Below, piece by piece: positions 8,139 to 15,710 of a DNA stretch of 64,000 nucleotides. The notes beneath the pieces were generated by a model. It had not been told where the DNA came from. It was given only the letters and a program-made list of their open reading frames with translations, and did no database searches. The stretch's first letter is position 1, and every line of letters begins with the position of its first letter. The translations under genes and the position numbers were made by a program. This DNA comes from Pilosibacter fragilis. Lineage in GTDB: Bacteria > Bacillota > Clostridia > Lachnospirales > Lachnospiraceae. The DNA lies in NCBI RefSeq assembly GCF_032490495.1, contig NZ_JAVYJB010000014.1:13939-77938 (forward strand). Reading direction: 5' to 3'.

Positions 8139-9548
8139 ATGAACATTAACAGAAAGATAAGTAAGTACAATTTCAATAAGGGCAGCGTTTCCAGAATTAA
8201 GTATATTGTTATACATTATGTAGGCGCACTGGGCGGCGCAGAGGACAACTGCCGATATTATGGCGGCGGCAATAGAAATGCGTCGGCGCATTACTTTGTA
8301 GGATTTAACGGCGAGGTATGGCAGTGCGTAGAGGACGCTAATATAGCGTGGCATTGCGGAGCGTCGAGCTATAAGCACGCAGAGTGCCGAAACGCTAATA
8401 GTATCGGTATTGAAATGTGCGTAAGGAAGAAAAACACAAAGAGCATGGGCGCAACAGATAAAGACTGGTATTTTGAGGACGCAACAGTAGAGGCAGCGGC
8501 AGAGCTTACCCGTTACCTTATGAATAAATACGGCGTGCCTGCATCTCATGTAATCAGACATTACGACGTAACGGGCAAGATTTGCCCTAACCCGTATGTA
8601 TATAACACCAGCGCCCACACATGGGACGAGTTTAAGCGTAAAATCAGCGGACAGGCAGAAACACCGCAGGGCGGCAATGAAAAAACAATCTGGAATTTTC
8701 TTACAGGAAAGGGCTTAAATGCTTATGCCGTGGCTGGTATTATGGGTAATCTGTATGCTGAAAGCGGGCTTATGCCGAACAACTTACAGAACATCTATAA
8801 CAATAAGCTGGGTAAGACGGACGCAGAATATACAGCAGCGGTGGATAATGGCAGCTATGGCAATTTTGTAAAGGACAGTGCAGGCTATGGGCTGGCGCAG
8901 TGGACGTATTGGAGCAGAAAGCAGGCGTTACTTAATCATGCAAAACAGGCGGGCGTATCCATTGCAGACCTTAATATGCAGCTGGGCTTTTTATGGGAAG
9001 AATTGCAGGGATACACAGCAGTAATGGACGCACTGAAAAAGGCGGGCAGCGTGCGTGCTGCATCTGATGCCGTTCTTACTGGATATGAAAAGCCAGCAGA
9101 CCAGAGCGAAACAGTAAAGAAAAAGCGTGCAGAGTACGGCGAGGGATACTATAAAAAGTATGCAGCAGGAAACGGTACAAAGTATTACAGAGTGCGCAAG
9201 AGCTGGACGGACGCAGCAAGCCAGCTGGGGGCGTTTACGTCGCTGGAAAATGCAAAGAGCGCTTGCAAGGCGGGCTATACCGTATATGATGATAACGGCA
9301 AGGCGGTATATGCCGCAGCGGGGCAGCAGGCAAGCGCAGGCGTTCCGTTTAGCGTACAGGTAGATATTTTAGACCTTAATATCAGAACGGGAGCAGGCAC
9401 AAACTATGCAAAAACAGGAGAAACCACAGGAAAGGGAGTATTTACCATTGTGGAAGTGAAAGCCGGACAGGGCGCAAGTGCTGGCTGGGGACGCTTGAAG
9501 AGTGGCGCAGGCTGGATTAGCTTAGATTATGCCACAAGATTAGCTTAA
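8139..9548 (+). CDS. phage endolysin: amidase_2, tail-lysozyme-like and SH3 domains
   Basis: 469 aa, started at the ATG preceded by AGGAAAT rather than at an in-frame ATG 48 bp upstream that lacks an SD. Residues 18-165 are an N-acetylmuramoyl-L-alanine amidase (amidase_2) with likely zinc ligands H26 (VIHYVG), H141 (IRHYD) and C149. Residues ~182-335 (IWNFLTGKGLNAYAVAGIMGNLYAESG) match the phage tail lysozyme domain, giving a second muralytic activity. Residues ~343-400 look like a SPOR-like cell-wall binding repeat. The last ~65 residues are a bacterial SH3 domain (LNIRTGAGTNY). A strong terminator follows. Confidence 0.9.
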   Translation: MNINRKISKYNFNKGSVSRIKYIVIHYVGALGGAEDNCRYYGGGNRNASAHYFVGFNGEVWQCVEDANIAWHCGASSYKHAECRNANSIGIEMCVRKKNTKSMGATDKDWYFEDATVEAAAELTRYLMNKYGVPASHVIRHYDVTGKICPNPYVYNTSAHTWDEFKRKISGQAETPQGGNEKTIWNFLTGKGLNAYAVAGIMGNLYAESGLMPNNLQNIYNNKLGKTDAEYTAAVDNGSYGNFVKDSAGYGLAQWTYWSRKQALLNHAKQAGVSIADLNMQLGFLWEELQGYTAVMDALKKAGSVRAASDAVLTGYEKPADQSETVKKKRAEYGEGYYKKYAAGNGTKYYRVRKSWTDAASQLGAFTSLENAKSACKAGYTVYDDNGKAVYAAAGQQASAGVPFSVQVDILDLNIRTGAGTNYAKTGETTGKGVFTIVEVKAGQGASAGWGRLKSGAGWISLDYATRLA

Positions 9549-9554
9549 GTTTTC

Positions 9555-9591
9555 GAGGGTGGGCGGTTCGCTGTCTGCCCTCTATTTTTTT
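9555..9591 (+). terminator. rho-independent terminator after the endolysin
   Basis: A 12-pair stem (9555-9566 with 9571-9582, including G-U pairs) closed by a TTCG tetraloop is followed by a run of seven T at 9585-9591. It ends the tail-lysis operon. Confidence 0.85.
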
Positions 9592-9622
9592 GCAATTTTA
9601 TAGGATTTTCTGCATAAAAGCG

Positions 9623-9651
9623 TTGACAAGTTACCCAAATGGGTATATAAT
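9623..9651 (+). promoter_or_regulatory. sigma-A promoter with palindromic operator in the spacer
   Basis: TTGACA (9623-9628), 17 bp, TATAAT (9646-9651): both hexamers are perfect consensus. The spacer holds an exact palindrome TACCCA-AA-TGGGTA (9632-9645) that abuts the -10 hexamer. Such placement would let a dimeric repressor block RNA polymerase. The XRE protein encoded at 10013 is the nearest candidate regulator; that link is inference. Confidence 0.75.
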
Positions 9652-9715
9652 TAAATTATGGAAAGGAGATAAGAACAAATAAGAGGCAAAGCCACTGGAA
9701 AGGAGAAACGGCACA

Positions 9716-9835
9716 ATGGGTAAGAAAAAGAAACAAAAGAAAAAGCCTATCAAATGGCGAGACTTGGCAATCAACGCATTGATAGACTTAATCATAGGAA
9801 TTATACTTATCATAATTGGTAAGTACATAGGTTAG
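9716..9835 (+). CDS. tiny basic membrane protein of the prophage accessory module
   Basis: 39 aa: a Lys-rich N-terminus (nine Lys in the first 13 residues), then WRDLAINALID and one hydrophobic helix of about 18 residues rich in Ile/Leu. It has an AAAGGAG SD and is the first gene behind the consensus promoter at 9623. The size and build resemble small holin-like or type I toxin-like peptides, but no family can be assigned. Confidence 0.6.
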   Translation: MGKKKKQKKKPIKWRDLAINALIDLIIGIILIIIGKYIG

Positions 9836-9875
9836 GGCGAAAGCCCTAACCAACAGGCGGGCGATAAGCCCGCCG
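9830..9875 (+). promoter_or_regulatory. two tandem hairpins after the tiny membrane protein gene
   Basis: The first is a 9-bp perfect stem (9830-9838 with 9844-9852); the second is a 7-bp perfect GC-rich stem (9857-9863 with 9869-9875). Neither is followed by a T run on this strand, so they are more likely RNA-stability or attenuation structures than simple terminators. On the minus strand the second is preceded by a T-rich tract. Confidence 0.45.
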
Positions 9876-9917
9876 CCTATAAAAAATATAACACAAACCC
9901 ACAGCCGAGTAAAGAGT

Positions 9918-10016
9918 ATGCTTTTGAAATTAGGAGTATTTTTAGTAGCAGTAGGACTTGTAAAGCTGCTTATTGCTTTCATTTTGAGAGCGAAAGAAAA
10001 GAGAGGTAAGGCATGA
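9918..10016 (+). CDS. possible 32-aa membrane peptide coupled to the XRE gene
   Basis: The ORF has a hydrophobic helix (about residues 5-23) and a basic tail. Its stop overlaps the XRE start codon (ATGA), which is the main support. There is no convincing SD upstream. It may be a leader peptide coupling translation of the regulator. Confidence 0.35.
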   Translation: MLLKLGVFLVAVGLVKLLIAFILRAKEKRGKA

Positions 10017-10210
10017 ATTTAGGCGAAAACATAAGGAAAGCACGAAAAGCGGCAGGCGTGACGCAAAAGGAACTTGCAGAGCGCCTGCAAGTTTACCCGA
10101 AAGATATAAGCCGTTGGGAAAACGGAGAAAGAACGCCGAGCGTGCCAGCGTTTGCGAAAATTTGCAGAGAGCTTAACGCCTCTGCTGATGAAATTTTAGA
10201 ATTGAAGTAG
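10013..10210 (+). CDS. XRE-family helix-turn-helix regulator
   Basis: 65 aa consisting of a single Cro/C1-type HTH: GENIRKARKAAGVTQKELAERL, then DISRWENGERTPSVPAFAKICREL. No oligomerisation or peptidase domain follows, so it is Cro-like in size. An AGAGAGGTAAGGC SD lies before the ATG. It may bind the palindrome at 9632-9645 and control the accessory module; this is inferred from proximity. Confidence 0.8.
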   Translation: MNLGENIRKARKAAGVTQKELAERLQVYPKDISRWENGERTPSVPAFAKICRELNASADEILELK

Positions 10211-10231
10211 ATACGAAAGCGAGGGCTTACT

Positions 10232-10735
10232 ATGACAAAGAAAAAGGTAATTTTATTGGTAGTGGCTGCATTATTTGCAGTAAGCGGTTTAACGGCGCTG
10301 CCGCCTGGAAATATAACAGGCGGGGTGGGCTGCATTGTGGTTGCGGCAGTATGCGCCTATTTTGGACTGAAAAAGAAAAGCGCAGGAAAAGAGAACGGAA
10401 ACAGAACGCCAGCGCCTGCCGCTGCATCTGGTGGCAGAATTTTAGATACAATCAGAACGAAAGTAGTAGGCGTGACGTTCAATAATGAGGACGGAGAAAA
10501 CAGGCAGGATATTTTAAGCAGAATGTCCGGCAGTGAAGATATTACAGTAGAAAAGTATACATACAACGGAGAGCCTGCCGCATACGTAAAGTGGGGCGAT
10601 AAGGTAATAGGCAATCTATCGGCAGAGCTGGCGGGGGACTTAGCGAGAAAGTACCCGAAAGCCCGCTACACCGCAGAAATACTGGAAATTTCTGGGGGGG
10701 GGGGTACAGACGTTCGGGTGCAATATAGAGCTTGA
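10232..10735 (+). CDS. membrane-anchored HIRAN-domain protein, cut short at a poly-G tract
   Basis: As read, 167 aa. Residues 5-24 and 28-46 are hydrophobic, then a Pro/Ala linker, then a HIRAN-like domain at about 70-160 (TKVVGVTFNNEDGENRQDI ... GEPAAYVKWGDKVIGNLSAELAGDLA). HIRAN domains bind DNA ends or nucleic acid in helicases and phage or plasmid proteins. The frame passes through eleven consecutive G residues (10694-10704) and stops 30 bp later. If one G is removed, the frame continues to 10916 and adds a Cys/His-rich C-terminus, so the full product would be 227 aa. Either the gene is phase-variable or the tract count is a sequencing error. Confidence 0.7.
   Translation: MTKKKVILLVVAALFAVSGLTALPPGNITGGVGCIVVAAVCAYFGLKKKSAGKENGNRTPAPAAASGGRILDTIRTKVVGVTFNNEDGENRQDILSRMSGSEDITVEKYTYNGEPAAYVKWGDKVIGNLSAELAGDLARKYPKARYTAEILEISGGGGTDVRVQYRA
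10694..10704 (+). repeat. G11 homopolymer inside the HIRAN gene
   Basis: Eleven G in a row. Ten G (or thirteen) would join the upstream frame to the downstream open frame ending at 10916; eleven leads to a stop at 10733-10735. Tracts of this length slip during replication and are also error-prone in sequencing. Confidence 0.85.
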
Positions 10736-10916
10736 CGTAATCGAGGACACAACGCCCAGCGTAAGCCAGCATACGGGAGAAACTACGGTATATGTAGACC
10801 GTAGCAACAAAAAATACCATAGTAAGCCTAACTGTTCGGGAATGAAAAACCCAAAGAGCATACCGCTAAGCCAAGCAAAGAAGAAATACACCGCTTGTAA
10901 AAAGTGTTGTAAATAG
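10706..10916 (+). pseudogene. displaced C-terminal coding segment of the HIRAN gene
   Basis: In the frame one base away from the upstream part, the bases up to the TAG at 10914-10916 encode a coherent tail: ELDVIEDTTPSVSQHTGET, then VYVDRSNKKYHSKPNCSG, and finally YTACKKCCK. The pattern Tyr-His-x4-Cys ... Cys-x2-Cys looks like a small zinc-binding motif that recurs at the end of Firmicute surface and phage proteins. It has no start or SD of its own, so it belongs to the upstream gene. Confidence 0.7.
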
Positions 10917-10926
10917 GTAAAGGCAT

Positions 10927-10960
10927 AAGCCGCAGACTTGTAAAAGAGTTTGCGGCTTTT
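10927..10960 (+). terminator. rho-independent terminator after the HIRAN gene
   Basis: An 11-pair stem (10927-10937 with 10948-10958) encloses a 10-nt loop and ends in TTTT. Its place, ten bases past the downstream stop at 10916, supports that stop as the natural gene end. Confidence 0.65.
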
Positions 10961-11005
10961 CGTCGTATATGGGGAAAGAACAGGAACGAAAGAGAGGTAG
11001 CAGAA

Positions 11006-12067
11006 ATGGCGAATAAGAAAGGCAGCCGACAGCTGACATGGACAGACCGTATAAGCCTTGAGGCGTTGAAAAAAGCGGGGCATAGCGTGATAGAGATAGC
11101 AGAGCAGCTGGGCGTACACCGCAGCACTATATATAATGAGCTTAAGAGAGGGCAGTATATGCACCGAAACAGCGACTATACGGAAGAACTGCGCTATAGT
11201 CCAGATATTGCACAGGAAAAGGCAGAGGAAAATTTAAAGGCGAGAGGCACACAGCTTAAAATAGGGAATGATATTGCATACGCAAATTACATAGAGGATA
11301 AAATAGTAAATGAAGATTACAGCCCAGCGGCGGTACTGGGAGAGCTGAAAGCGCAGGGAAAAGAGGGGGACTTTTCCGTAACGGTATGCGTAACGACTTT
11401 ATACAGCTACATTGATAAGGGCATTTTCCTTAAGCTGTCTAACAAGGATTTGCCAGTAAAGAAGAATAAAAAGCGGAAATATAAGAAAGTGCAGCGGCAG
11501 CAGTCAAGGGCAGCAGCAGGCGAGAGTATAGAGAAACGCCCGAAAGAGATAGATACACGGGAAGAGTTCGGCAACTGGGAAATGGACAGCGTTTTAGGCA
11601 AGCGGGGAAAGTCAAAAAATACGCTGCTGGTGCTGACAGAGCGGAAAACCAGAAACGAGATTATATTTAAGCTGCCAGACCATACAGACGAGGCAGTAGT
11701 AGCGGCGCTGGATAGATTAGAAAGGAAATGGGGCGCTGATATGTTTAAGCGGGTATTTAAGACAATCACGGTAGACAATGGCAGCGAGTTTGCAGACGCA
11801 GAGGGCTTACAGCGTTCTATTATCAACGAGGGAGAAAAGCGGACAAAGGTATATTACTGCCACCCGTACAGCAGTTGGGAGCGTGGCACGAATGAGGTAA
11901 CAAATAAGATGATACGCCGGAAGATACCGAAAGGCACAAATTTTGACGACAGGACAGAGGAAGAGGTAGAGAGTATAGAGAACTGGATAAACGGATACCC
12001 ACGCAAAATACATGGCTATCATTCAGCAGGGGAATTATTCAAGGAAGAGGTAAAGCAGCTTGCATAA
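11006..12067 (+). CDS. IS30-family-type transposase (phage-borne)
   Basis: 353 aa. N-terminal HTH (SVIEIAEQLGVHRSTIYNELKRG, residues 27-49), then a DDE domain: D194 in GNWEMDSVLGK, D257 in TVDNGSEF, and E297 in WERGTNE. The D257-E297 spacing is a little longer than in typical IS30 because of a small insertion before the PYSSW motif. It has its own SD (GAGAGGTAGCAG). Codon use and base composition match the surrounding phage genes, and I see no flanking inverted repeats, so it may be a resident phage gene, not a fresh insertion. Confidence 0.85.
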   Translation: MANKKGSRQLTWTDRISLEALKKAGHSVIEIAEQLGVHRSTIYNELKRGQYMHRNSDYTEELRYSPDIAQEKAEENLKARGTQLKIGNDIAYANYIEDKIVNEDYSPAAVLGELKAQGKEGDFSVTVCVTTLYSYIDKGIFLKLSNKDLPVKKNKKRKYKKVQRQQSRAAAGESIEKRPKEIDTREEFGNWEMDSVLGKRGKSKNTLLVLTERKTRNEIIFKLPDHTDEAVVAALDRLERKWGADMFKRVFKTITVDNGSEFADAEGLQRSIINEGEKRTKVYYCHPYSSWERGTNEVTNKMIRRKIPKGTNFDDRTEEEVESIENWINGYPRKIHGYHSAGELFKEEVKQLA

Positions 12068-12250
12068 CAACGGATACAGGGAGCGTGAGAGGCTGGCAGC
12101 AGTGGCAGCCTTACTACTGCGTTGCCTAAAAGTGAAAATATACAATAAAACAGGCTGCGTATTGTGCAAAATGGCAAAACGATAAAAACATGAAAAAATG
12201 TCGATTTTAATGTTGACATTTTTAGAATCCGGGAAAAACGTCGAAATGCA
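12068..12250 (+). other. prophage right boundary region (no gene seen)
   Basis: Between the transposase gene and the transaldolase promoter there is no convincing ORF. Phage-like codon composition ends with the transposase, and host-type genes begin with fsa, so the attachment site should lie here. The repeat that would mark attL is outside the window, so the core sequence cannot be identified. The integrase, also missing, would be at the other end of the prophage. Confidence 0.4.
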
Positions 12251-12278
12251 TTGACAAAACATATCCTCATGTTAAAAT
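12251..12278 (+). promoter_or_regulatory. sigma-A promoter for the transaldolase gene
   Basis: TTGACA (12251-12256), 16 bp, TAAAAT (12273-12278) with a TG one base upstream of the -10 hexamer. It lies 75 bp before the fsa start codon. Confidence 0.65.
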
Positions 12279-12352
12279 GGACTTATATGACGATTTGTAG
12301 CTGTGAAAATACCAGGCAGTTACGATTATTTGAAATACAGGAGGGGGAACCA

Positions 12353-13006
12353 ATGAAGTTTTTCATTGATACAGCCAATGTGGATGAAATCCGCAAAGCA
12401 AATGACATGGGAGTGATCTGCGGAGTTACAACAAATCCGTCCCTGATCGCAAAAGAAGGAAAAGATTATGTTGAGACTTTAAAAGAGATCGCTTCTATCG
12501 TAGACGGACCGATCAGCGGTGAGGTAAAGGCAACAACAACTGACGCGGAGGGAATGATCGCGGAGGGCCGCGAGATCGCGAAGATCCACCCGAATATGGT
12601 CGTTAAGATCCCGATGACGGTGGAAGGCTTAAAGGCGACAAAAGTGCTTTCTTCCGAAGGCATCAAGGTGAATGTGACCCTGATCTTCTCCGCCAACCAG
12701 GCACTTCTTGCAGCCAGAGCAGGCGCAGCTTATGTGTCCCCGTTCGTAGGACGTCTCGATGATATCTCCCAGCCAGGTATCGATCTCATCGACACTGTTG
12801 CAGAGATCTTCGCTCTCCATGATATCGAGACAGAGATCATCGCGGCAAGCGTACGACACACCATGCATGTAACAGAGTGTGCACTTGCAGGCGCTGATAT
12901 CGCGACGGTTCCGTATAAAGTAATCGAGCAGATGACACATCACCCGTTAACTGACCAGGGAATTGAGAAATTCCGTAAAGACTATGAAGCAGTTTTCGGC
13001 AAATAA
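12353..13006 (+). CDS. fsa: transaldolase / fructose-6-phosphate aldolase-like protein (MipB/TalC family)
   Basis: 217 aa, started at the ATG after GGAGGGGGAACCA; a longer in-frame TTG lies within the promoter. The short class-3 transaldolase length, the MKFFIDTANVDEIR start, CGVTTNPSLI and the Schiff-base lysine K85 in VVKIPMT identify the TalC/MipB family. Members act either as transaldolases in the pentose phosphate pathway or as fructose-6-phosphate aldolases; the choice cannot be made firmly here. It is monocistronic, with its own promoter and a strong terminator directly downstream. Confidence 0.9.
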   Translation: MKFFIDTANVDEIRKANDMGVICGVTTNPSLIAKEGKDYVETLKEIASIVDGPISGEVKATTTDAEGMIAEGREIAKIHPNMVVKIPMTVEGLKATKVLSSEGIKVNVTLIFSANQALLAARAGAAYVSPFVGRLDDISQPGIDLIDTVAEIFALHDIETEIIAASVRHTMHVTECALAGADIATVPYKVIEQMTHHPLTDQGIEKFRKDYEAVFGK

Positions 13007-13018
13007 GGGAAATTCATG

Positions 13019-13044
13019 AGGACGCCTCCGGGCGTCCTTTTTTT
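13019..13044 (+). terminator. rho-independent terminator after fsa
   Basis: A perfect 8-bp stem (13019-13026 with 13031-13038), a TCCG loop and seven T. Confidence 0.9.
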
Positions 13045-13184
13045 GCGCGCTTTTCTGTGATAAAGAGGTAGTGAAAAGAATAGAAAACGTGGAAAATTGC
13101 AAAGGAAAAAATTAAATAATATAAAATATATAAACAATACAAACAACAATAAACAGAATATAAAGAGAAAGGAAACAAAAAAAA

Positions 13185-14087
13185 ATGGAAACATCAGAAA
13201 CAAAACAGAACAAGGCGGCATCTGTCGTTATCCAGACTGCGGTTATCCTGTTTGGTCTCACGGTCTACGCTGCGGGAGTCGTCCTCTTCATTCTGCCGTT
13301 GGACATGATCGCCGCGGGAACCACAGGACTTGGTCTTATGGCACAGCATTTCTTCGGGATCCCTCTTTCCGGCTTCGTGGCGGTCTTCAATATCGCCATG
13401 TTCGGTCTCGGCTGGCTGGAGTTGGGGAAAAAATTTGCGGCGACGACCCTGCTTGCGACATTTTATTACCCGTTCATCCTTGACCGCCTGACCGCCCTGG
13501 CGGGAGACTTCGTATTCACAACGGATCCCATGCTCTGTGCCATCTTTGCTGGGATCATGATCGGATTCGCTCTGGGGTTCGTGATCCGCTCCGGTGCCTC
13601 CACCGGCGGCATGGACATCCCTCCGCTTGTCCTGCAGAAACGCTTTAAGGTTCCGGTATCTGTGTCCATGTACGTTTTCGATGTGGCGATCCTCTTATCC
13701 CAGCTTTTGTTCCGCGACCGGGAAAAGATCCTCTACGGGATTATCATGGTCATGGTCTACACCGTGATCTTGGACAAGATGCTCATGATGGGCAAAAAGC
13801 AGGTACAGGCGAAGATCATCAGCGAGAAATACGAGGAGATCAATATCGCAGTGCAGGAACAGCTTGACCGTGGAACCACATTATTCCAGATCGAGGGCGG
13901 GCACTTAAGAAAGACGTCCATGGCCGTCGTCACCGTAGTTTCCGGCAGGGAACTTCAGAAATTAAACCGCATCGTGATGGACATCGATCCGGAAGCATTC
14001 ATGGTGGTTCACCAGGTCGGAGAAGTCCGCGGGCGGGGCTTTACTGAGATGAAACGTCATCTGCAAGCAGAAGGTTTAAAAAATTAA
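13185..14087 (+). CDS. YitT-family membrane protein (DUF161 + DUF2179)
   Basis: 300 aa. Five to six hydrophobic segments cover residues ~15-205, including SGASTGGMDIPPLVLQKRF, a family signature. The C-terminal ~85 residues (KYEEINIAVQEQLDRGTTLFQIEGG ... VVHQVGEVRGRGF) are the soluble DUF2179 domain. Family members are integral membrane proteins of largely unknown transport role. The 140 bp upstream is very A-rich; the SD AAAGGAAAC lies somewhat far from the ATG. Confidence 0.85.
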   Translation: METSETKQNKAASVVIQTAVILFGLTVYAAGVVLFILPLDMIAAGTTGLGLMAQHFFGIPLSGFVAVFNIAMFGLGWLELGKKFAATTLLATFYYPFILDRLTALAGDFVFTTDPMLCAIFAGIMIGFALGFVIRSGASTGGMDIPPLVLQKRFKVPVSVSMYVFDVAILLSQLLFRDREKILYGIIMVMVYTVILDKMLMMGKKQVQAKIISEKYEEINIAVQEQLDRGTTLFQIEGGHLRKTSMAVVTVVSGRELQKLNRIVMDIDPEAFMVVHQVGEVRGRGFTEMKRHLQAEGLKN

Positions 14088-14177
14088 CTGCATCACGAGA
14101 CAGGCATTAGAAAAAAAGTTTCTTAAATTTTTCTGACGAAAAGGGATAAAAATGTTGCTAAGGCGGGGAAAAACTCC

Positions 14178-14206
14178 TTGAATTTTGCATCAAATCCGTT
14201 TATTAT
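14178..14206 (+). promoter_or_regulatory. probable promoter of the carboxyltransferase / Na+ pump operon
   Basis: TTGAAT (14178-14183), 17 bp, TATTAT (14201-14206), 57 bp before the first start codon. No operator is obvious. Confidence 0.55.
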
Positions 14207-14262
14207 TACACTAGGCAGAAATTTGATTTTCGTCAATTTAAGGAATAATGGAGGACAGCAAA

Positions 14263-15693
14263 ATGACAAAAACGTCGGCAATCAACAGAATTCATGAATT
14301 GCTTGATGACAACAGCTTTGTTGAGGTTGGTGCTTATATTACTGCCAGAAGCACTGATTACAACATGCAGTCTCAGGAAACCCCTGCAGATGGTGTTGTT
14401 ACCGGTTATGGTACTATCAATGGCGCTCTCGTCTATGTGTACAGCCAGGACGCGTCCGTAATGGGCGGATCCATCGGCGAAATGCACGCAGAGAAGATCG
14501 AGAAGCTCTATAGTATGGCTATGAAAATGGGCGCACCCATTGTTGGTCTGGTTGACTGTGCAGGATTCAGACTCCAGGAAAGCATGGATGCCCTGGACGG
14601 CTTCGGCAAACTTTATGTCTGCCAGGCAATGGCATCCGGTGTGATCCCGCAGATCCAGGCTGTGTTTGGAAACTGCGGCGGCGGAATGGCTGTGGCATCT
14701 GAAATGGCTGATTTCACATTTATGGAACAGGACGCAAAAATGTTTGTGAATGCTCCGTTTGTAATCGCTGAGAACGATGCTGATAATTCCAGCGCTGAGT
14801 ATCAGGCAAAAGAGACAGGAAACGTATGCGCGACTGGCTCCGAGAAAGAAATTTTCACAGAGATCAGAAACCTTGTTTCCATCCTTCCGGCTAACAACGA
14901 GGATGACATGTCTTACAGCGAATGTGAGGATGACTTAAACAGAATCTGCACAGATATCGAGAACTGCGCAGGCGATACATCCATCGCACTGTCCATGATC
15001 TCTGATGACAGCTTCTACATGGAAATGAAGAAGGACTACGCACCGGAGATGGTAACGGCATTTATCCGCTTAAACGGAGCTACCGTTGGCTGTGTTGCAA
15101 ATCGCAGCGAAGTTTATACAGACGGCGAGAAGACTGCTACTTATGACGCAGCCCTTACCGCAGCAGGATGTGAGAAAGCAGTAGCATTTGTAAACTTCTG
15201 CAACGCTTTCGAGATCCCGGTACTTACACTCGTCAATGTAGATGGTTACAAGAACTGCAAATGCAACGAGAAGAAGATCGCGAAGGCGGCAGCACGCCTG
15301 ACCTACGCATTCGCAAACGCTGACGTTCCGAAGGTAACTGTCGTTGTCGGCAAGGCAAACGGAACAGCAGGTCTTACCATGAACAGCAAGTCCATCGGTT
15401 CTGACATTGTATACGCATGGAAGAACGCGAAGATCGGTGTCATGGAAGCAGTACCGGCTGTGAAGATCATGTATGCTGACGAGATCACAAAGGCTGACAA
15501 TGCGGCAGCCCTGATCAATGAAAAAGCAGCACAGTATAATGAGATGCAGGCAAGCGCACTTGCGGCAGCAAAGAGAGGATATGTAGACGATATCATCGAG
15601 GCTTCCGAGACAAGACAGCGTGTAGCTGCTGCATTTGAGATGCTGTTCACAAAAAGAGAGGATCGTCCGTCCAAAAAGCACGGAACGATCTAA
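14263..15693 (+). CDS. biotin-dependent acyl-CoA carboxyltransferase subunit (MmdA/12S-like, divergent)
   Basis: 476 aa. I start at the ATG six bases after TGGAGGA; an in-frame ATG 15 bp upstream overlaps that SD. The two-lobed crotonase fold is visible: GGSIGEMHAEKI and GLVDCAGFRLQES in the N-lobe, NCGGGMAVASEMADF as the oxyanion region, and PKVTVVVGKANGTAGLTMNSKS in the C-lobe. Usual family members carry SGGARIQEG where this has CAGFRLQES, so substrate preference may differ from methylmalonyl-CoA. It would move CO2 between an acyl-CoA and biotin on the carrier encoded two genes on. First gene of a five-gene operon. Confidence 0.85.
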   Translation: MTKTSAINRIHELLDDNSFVEVGAYITARSTDYNMQSQETPADGVVTGYGTINGALVYVYSQDASVMGGSIGEMHAEKIEKLYSMAMKMGAPIVGLVDCAGFRLQESMDALDGFGKLYVCQAMASGVIPQIQAVFGNCGGGMAVASEMADFTFMEQDAKMFVNAPFVIAENDADNSSAEYQAKETGNVCATGSEKEIFTEIRNLVSILPANNEDDMSYSECEDDLNRICTDIENCAGDTSIALSMISDDSFYMEMKKDYAPEMVTAFIRLNGATVGCVANRSEVYTDGEKTATYDAALTAAGCEKAVAFVNFCNAFEIPVLTLVNVDGYKNCKCNEKKIAKAAARLTYAFANADVPKVTVVVGKANGTAGLTMNSKSIGSDIVYAWKNAKIGVMEAVPAVKIMYADEITKADNAAALINEKAAQYNEMQASALAAAKRGYVDDIIEASETRQRVAAAFEMLFTKREDRPSKKHGTI

Positions 15694-15710
15694 TATGAGG
15701 TGGCTGAAAT

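Noticed and set aside
15070..15681. 203-codon minus-strand ORF inside the acyl-CoA carboxyltransferase gene
   Set aside because: Cys/Leu-rich mirror of a well-supported gene; no SD, no family, opposite to the operon.
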